From assembly GCF_004168255.1 (NCBI RefSeq), contig NZ_SEWG01000005.1, positions 186,001-250,000 on the forward strand: DNA of 64,000 bases. Direction: 5' to 3'. Below, piece after piece: positions 61,109 through 64,000 of this stretch. The first letter of the stretch is position 1. The number at the start of each line of letters is the position of its first letter. The stretch is from Mucilaginibacter terrigena. Lineage in GTDB: Bacteria; Bacteroidota; Bacteroidia; Sphingobacteriales; Sphingobacteriaceae. The position numbers and the translations under genes were made by a program. The notes beneath the pieces are model-generated. The model was not told the origin of the DNA and made no database searches. It saw nothing but the letters and a program-made list of their open reading frames with translations.

Positions 61109-62770
61109 TTATTGTTCTTCGTTTGCCCTTGCAGCGCTATCTGCAGCAGCTTTTTGTTTTGGTGTTTGTGGGATAACTAAAGTATCTACCTTACATTGCA
61201 GGCCGTTATCAGTCATAATGAATGTTGCCGATGGTGCAGCTTCTTTTTTGTTATCGCGTTTACAATCGTAAACGTTTATACCACTTAACATGCTGTCAAG
61301 CTCCTCATCAATAATAAGTTTGGCATTAAGCGGTAATTTTAAAGTAAGCCTTACATCCTGGTTGCGCCACCTGCGGTCTGCCCCTTTGTCAAAACGGCGG
61401 TTAAACTTTAACACATTGCCAATTTGTTCAAAATGGTAAATTATGGCACGTGCATTAGTTAAAGCGTCCTGGTAATCTCCGCCACGGGCGCTAAATGATT
61501 CTATCAGCACCGGTTGTTTTACATCTCCACGCTCAACAGTAATATATGCTGTTGAATTAGGCGAATCAAAATCATTGTCATTGTCATCAAGGATAACACC
61601 ACCTTTAAAGCCTTTAATATCATAACGGATACTATCCTCTGCTGTCATGAATTTAATAGCATTCAACGTTAAATGATAAGTACTATCGGCCATCGGTGCA
61701 ATATTTACGGTACGGCTGTAGCTGGCGCTTGATTTAAACTCGGCGGAGATCTTAACAGAGTAGTATATAACCACGCTTAATGCCACTATCCAGCACATTA
61801 ATAAAGTTGAGGCAATAGTGCGGCCAATGCTTTTAGTATTAAACACATATGTTAATATAGCCAGTATTATTGCCAATAACGGTATAACTGCCATTAACAC
61901 GGCGCATACCAGAAATATGCTGCTTATCCTGTCGGTGGTTAACGTGAACGGAAAGGCATGATAGATGCCACCATGGCCGGTAACTATAGCTACAACTACA
62001 GCGCCAATGGTAAATACAATACCGGCAAAACAGGCGGCTACGATGCCTATGGCTATAAGCCTGCCTATAACTTTACCGGCACCACCTAAAAAGTTGCCAA
62101 AGTGGCCAAAAATATCGCCGGCAAAATCACGGGTTTTGTATATTAACGGGCGGGCTTCCTGGTGCAGATTAGAGAGGTTATGGCGTACCCCGCTTATTTC
62201 TTCCTCAAAATTATTCTTAAATCCCTGCAGGTCCAGTTTCTGGCCTTTCATGGCCATGCGGTCGGCGCGGGTAACGGCTTTAGGCACAACTATCCACAGT
62301 ATTATATATAGTATAAAACCGGTACCTGCAAAAACAACACTTAAGGCAAATAGCAGGCGTACCCATACCGGGTTAAAATCAAAGTAATTGGCAATGCCCG
62401 AGCAAATGCCGGCAACCAGATGGTCGTCAGGATCGCGGAACAAGCGGCGTGGCTCGCTGCTATAGGTAAAGGCTTGCTGCATATGTGGTTTTGCACCACC
62501 TTCCTCTACTTCAAAATCCTCAACCGAGCCCATTTGTTCAACAACGGTTTTAACATCCTGTATAACTACAACCTGTTTGCCCTCTTTAAGCAAAATCTCG
62601 TTAAACATTTCTGCTATGCGGTTCTCAATATCAGTTGTGATCTCCAGGCTATCCGCCGAATTTAAAAAATGACGCTGTACATCGGTCATGTAATTTTTCA
62701 GTATCTCGTAGGCATCTTCCTCTATATGAAAAACGATGCCGTTTATATTTATGATGATAGTTTTATTCAT
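61109..62770 (-). CDS. PspC domain membrane protein
   Basis: The 553-residue protein has an N-terminal cytosolic part (about 1-95), a PspC domain at 108-168 (RRLFRDPDDHLVAGICSGIA and the membrane helix LYIILWIVV), three or more further helices (about 240-345) and a C-terminal beta-rich part (about 345-553) that resembles an adhesin-like or DUF4097-type sheet. PspC proteins sense membrane stress; the partner PspA was not seen. It is 22 bases after the PadR gene and cotranscribed. Confidence 0.88.
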   Translation of the reverse strand: MNKTIIININGIVFHIEEDAYEILKNYMTDVQRHFLNSADSLEITTDIENRIAEMFNEILLKEGKQVVVIQDVKTVVEQMGSVEDFEVEEGGAKPHMQQAFTYSSEPRRLFRDPDDHLVAGICSGIANYFDFNPVWVRLLFALSVVFAGTGFILYIILWIVVPKAVTRADRMAMKGQKLDLQGFKNNFEEEISGVRHNLSNLHQEARPLIYKTRDFAGDIFGHFGNFLGGAGKVIGRLIAIGIVAACFAGIVFTIGAVVVAIVTGHGGIYHAFPFTLTTDRISSIFLVCAVLMAVIPLLAIILAILTYVFNTKSIGRTIASTLLMCWIVALSVVIYYSVKISAEFKSSASYSRTVNIAPMADSTYHLTLNAIKFMTAEDSIRYDIKGFKGGVILDDNDNDFDSPNSTAYITVERGDVKQPVLIESFSARGGDYQDALTNARAIIYHFEQIGNVLKFNRRFDKGADRRWRNQDVRLTLKLPLNAKLIIDEELDSMLSGINVYDCKRDNKKEAAPSATFIMTDNGLQCKVDTLVIPQTPKQKAAADSAARANEEQ

Positions 62771-62792
62771 GATGGGTGATAATTAATGGTTT

Positions 62793-63128
62793 TTAATTGT
62801 TTCTGTCGCCAATAGCGGTTTGCACGGCAAATGCCAGTTCCTGCCAGGTGCCGTCAAGCTGCTCAAGCACCTTGCGGCCGTCATCGCTTAACACATAATA
62901 TTTGCGTGGCGGCCCCGATGTCGACTCCACCCAGTTGTATGAGAGCAGGCCATTGTTTTTTAAACGGGTTAATAAAGGGTATAGCGTACCCTCAACTACA
63001 AGCAGCCGGGCCTTCTTAAGCTCAGCAATTATGTCTGAGGCATAGATCTCGCCCTTTGCTATTATGGAAAGTATGCAGTACTCCAGTATGCCTTTCCTCA
63101 TTTGGGTTTGTGTATTTTCAACAATCAT
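62793..63128 (-). CDS. PadR-family transcriptional regulator
   Basis: The 111-residue protein is a small PadR (subfamily 1) winged helix: KGILEYCILSIIAKGEIYAS, LLVVEGTLYPLLTRLKNNGL and SYNWVESTSGPPRKYYVLSD are typical. It heads the operon with the PspC gene and probably represses its own promoter, since a palindrome lies upstream. Confidence 0.94.
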   Translation of the reverse strand: MIVENTQTQMRKGILEYCILSIIAKGEIYASDIIAELKKARLLVVEGTLYPLLTRLKNNGLLSYNWVESTSGPPRKYYVLSDDGRKVLEQLDGTWQELAFAVQTAIGDRNN

Positions 63129-63132
63129 ATTA

Positions 63133-63169
63133 CAAAGATATATGTTTTAGAATGTATTATGCAATACAT
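63133..63169 (-). promoter_or_regulatory. PadR operon promoter and operator
   Basis: On the minus strand the -7 box TATCTTTG is at 63133-63140. Just upstream lies a perfect inverted repeat ATGTATT (63152-63158) and AATACAT (63163-63169), where the -33 element should be. The ATGT...ACAT ends match known PadR operators (spacing ten instead of eight). Confidence 0.6.
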
Positions 63170-63243
63170 AGTACTATATTTTTTATCTTTTTTTTATTTT
63201 TAAAAATTATTTTCATCAAAAAGCATCTTTTTTTACTTTTTAA

Positions 63244-63275
63244 TTTGATTTATTGATACCGGAACACTACTTTTA
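63244..63275 (+). promoter_or_regulatory. Candidate promoter of the SusC-like gene
   Basis: TTTG (63244-63247) and TACTTTTA (63268-63275, 7 of 8 matching TAnnTTTG) with a spacer of 20 bases. The ATG follows 39 bases later. Confidence 0.45.
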
Positions 63276-63314
63276 TGACTAATTAACTATTAACTGATCT
63301 TATTATTAACAAAC

Positions 63315-64000
63315 ATGAAAAAACTTCTACTAGTAAGTTTGTGTTTCCTGATGTTATGCATAACACAGGTATATGCACAAAATCGTACAATTACTGGTAC
63401 AGTTACTTCAAAGGATGACGGCTTGCCGTTGCCAGGAGTAAGTGTTACAGTAACCGGAACTACAGTTGGTACTCAAACCAATGCTTCCGGTAAATTCTCA
63501 TTAAATGTGCCTGCTACGGCAAAAACATTAAGCTTTTCGTTTATTGGTTTCGACAGGCAGTCCGTGTCTATCGGTTCGGGCGATGTTATAAACATTGTTC
63601 TGGCATCAACAGCCAATCAGCTTAGCGAAGTGGTAGTAACAGCGGGTGGTTTGGAAGCCCGTAAAAAAGAGCAGGGTTATTCTTCAACCACTATTAAGCC
63701 TGCTGCTTTAACAGCTTCTAAGCCGGTGAATGCCATTGCAGGTTTAAACGGTAAAGTTGCCGGTTTAAGAATCAACGCAACAAGCAGCGGTGTTAACCCT
63801 AACTATCGTGTAGTTTTACGTGGTATGCGTTCTTTAAAGGGTAATAACGACGCGTTAATCGTGGTTGATAACGTTATTGTTCCTAACGCTATCTTAAGCA
63901 ACATCAACCCGGAAGATATCGATGATATCCAGGTTTTGAATGGTGCAGGTGCTGCGGCGTTATATGGTTCTGAAGCATCAAACGGTGCGATCATCATCAC
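63315..64000 (+). CDS. SusC/RagA-type TonB-linked outer-membrane receptor, partial
   Basis: About 228 residues are visible before the window ends. A signal peptide (MKKLLLVSLCFLMLCITQVY) is followed by a CarboxypepD_reg domain (about 25-100, PLPGVSVTVTGTTVGTQTNA) and the TonB plug (about 115-228, GKVAGLRINATSSGVNPNYR, VLRGMRSLKGNNDALIVVDN and ASNGAIIIT). A SusD gene would be expected next. It probably imports a large nutrient such as a glycan or peptide. Confidence 0.93.
   Translation, partial: MKKLLLVSLCFLMLCITQVYAQNRTITGTVTSKDDGLPLPGVSVTVTGTTVGTQTNASGKFSLNVPATAKTLSFSFIGFDRQSVSIGSGDVINIVLASTANQLSEVVVTAGGLEARKKEQGYSSTTIKPAALTASKPVNAIAGLNGKVAGLRINATSSGVNPNYRVVLRGMRSLKGNNDALIVVDNVIVPNAILSNINPEDIDDIQVLNGAGAAALYGSEASNGAIII

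Noticed and set aside
60897..61109. 70-residue minus-strand ORF starting in the PspC stop codon
   Set aside because: It has a signal-like start and TAATG overlap, but its first third is the strong hairpin terminator of the PspC transcript and no conservation can be shown.
1..64000. CRISPR array, prophage, rRNA or tRNA genes
   Set aside because: No regularly spaced direct repeats, phage structural genes, integrase, rRNA-like or cloverleaf sequence was seen.

Overview
The window looks like a chromosomal segment of a Bacteroidota bacterium, most likely family Sphingobacteriaceae (Mucilaginibacter/Pedobacter type). This rests on several things seen together: the -7 promoter box TAnnTTTG in front of many genes, very few Shine-Dalgarno sequences, a SusC/RagA-type receptor, TonB-linked barrels with CarboxypepD_reg domains, many Cys-anchored lipoproteins, and the neighbours rsfS-ftsH-LUD and CPBP-DUF2007-cdsA-psd. 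No rRNA, tRNA or CRISPR array was found. Species was not determined.

Layout. 0-11.5 kb: the 5' part of a zinc-ribbon coiled-coil gene coupled to a Nif3 gene, two duplicated TM2 genes, DUF2752/DUF4199 membrane proteins, mfd, a secreted MORN/TonB_C-like protein, hpt, an M16 peptidase and def. 11.5-16.6 kb: NifU-like and Mrp (Fe-S biogenesis), a long GT51 transglycosylase with a coupled small gene, a lone receiver protein. 16.6-18.8 kb: an AT-rich, probably acquired type II restriction-modification pair. 18.8-25.9 kb: radical SAM protein, a membrane protein/histidine kinase/LuxR regulator cassette, lipoproteins, a small barrel and a metallophosphoesterase. 25.9-32.7 kb: rsfS-ftsH-LUD on the minus strand, birA and a three-gene DsbD system on the plus strand. 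32.7-36.7 kb: pfkA, a large SPFH protein, and a DUF559 nuclease gene bracketed by two copies of a palindromic repeat. 36.7-44 kb: the rpsP-rimM-trmD-rplS set, split by about 4.7 kb that holds an IS1595-type element with passenger genes, a duplicated membrane-protein family with its own XRE regulator, and a VOC protein. 44-51.8 kb: psd, cdsA, DUF2007, CPBP protease, dusB, apaG, a potassium channel with a zinc-ribbon tail, a zinc metallopeptidase and an FAD oxidoreductase. 51.9-64 kb: murF, recQ, an M14 carboxypeptidase, a TonB-linked barrel, a PadR-PspC operon with a clear operator, and the start of a SusC-type receptor cut by the window end.

Most of the window is ordinary chromosomal backbone. 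The accessory parts are the restriction-modification pair, the 2,525-bp IS1595-like element (31-bp perfect inverted ends, 7 of 8 matching target duplication, a transposase broken or recoded at an A7 run, a structured non-coding stretch, and three passenger ORFs), and the DUF559 gene between paired hairpin repeats. The element and the DUF559/repeat unit are the best candidates for something under-described.
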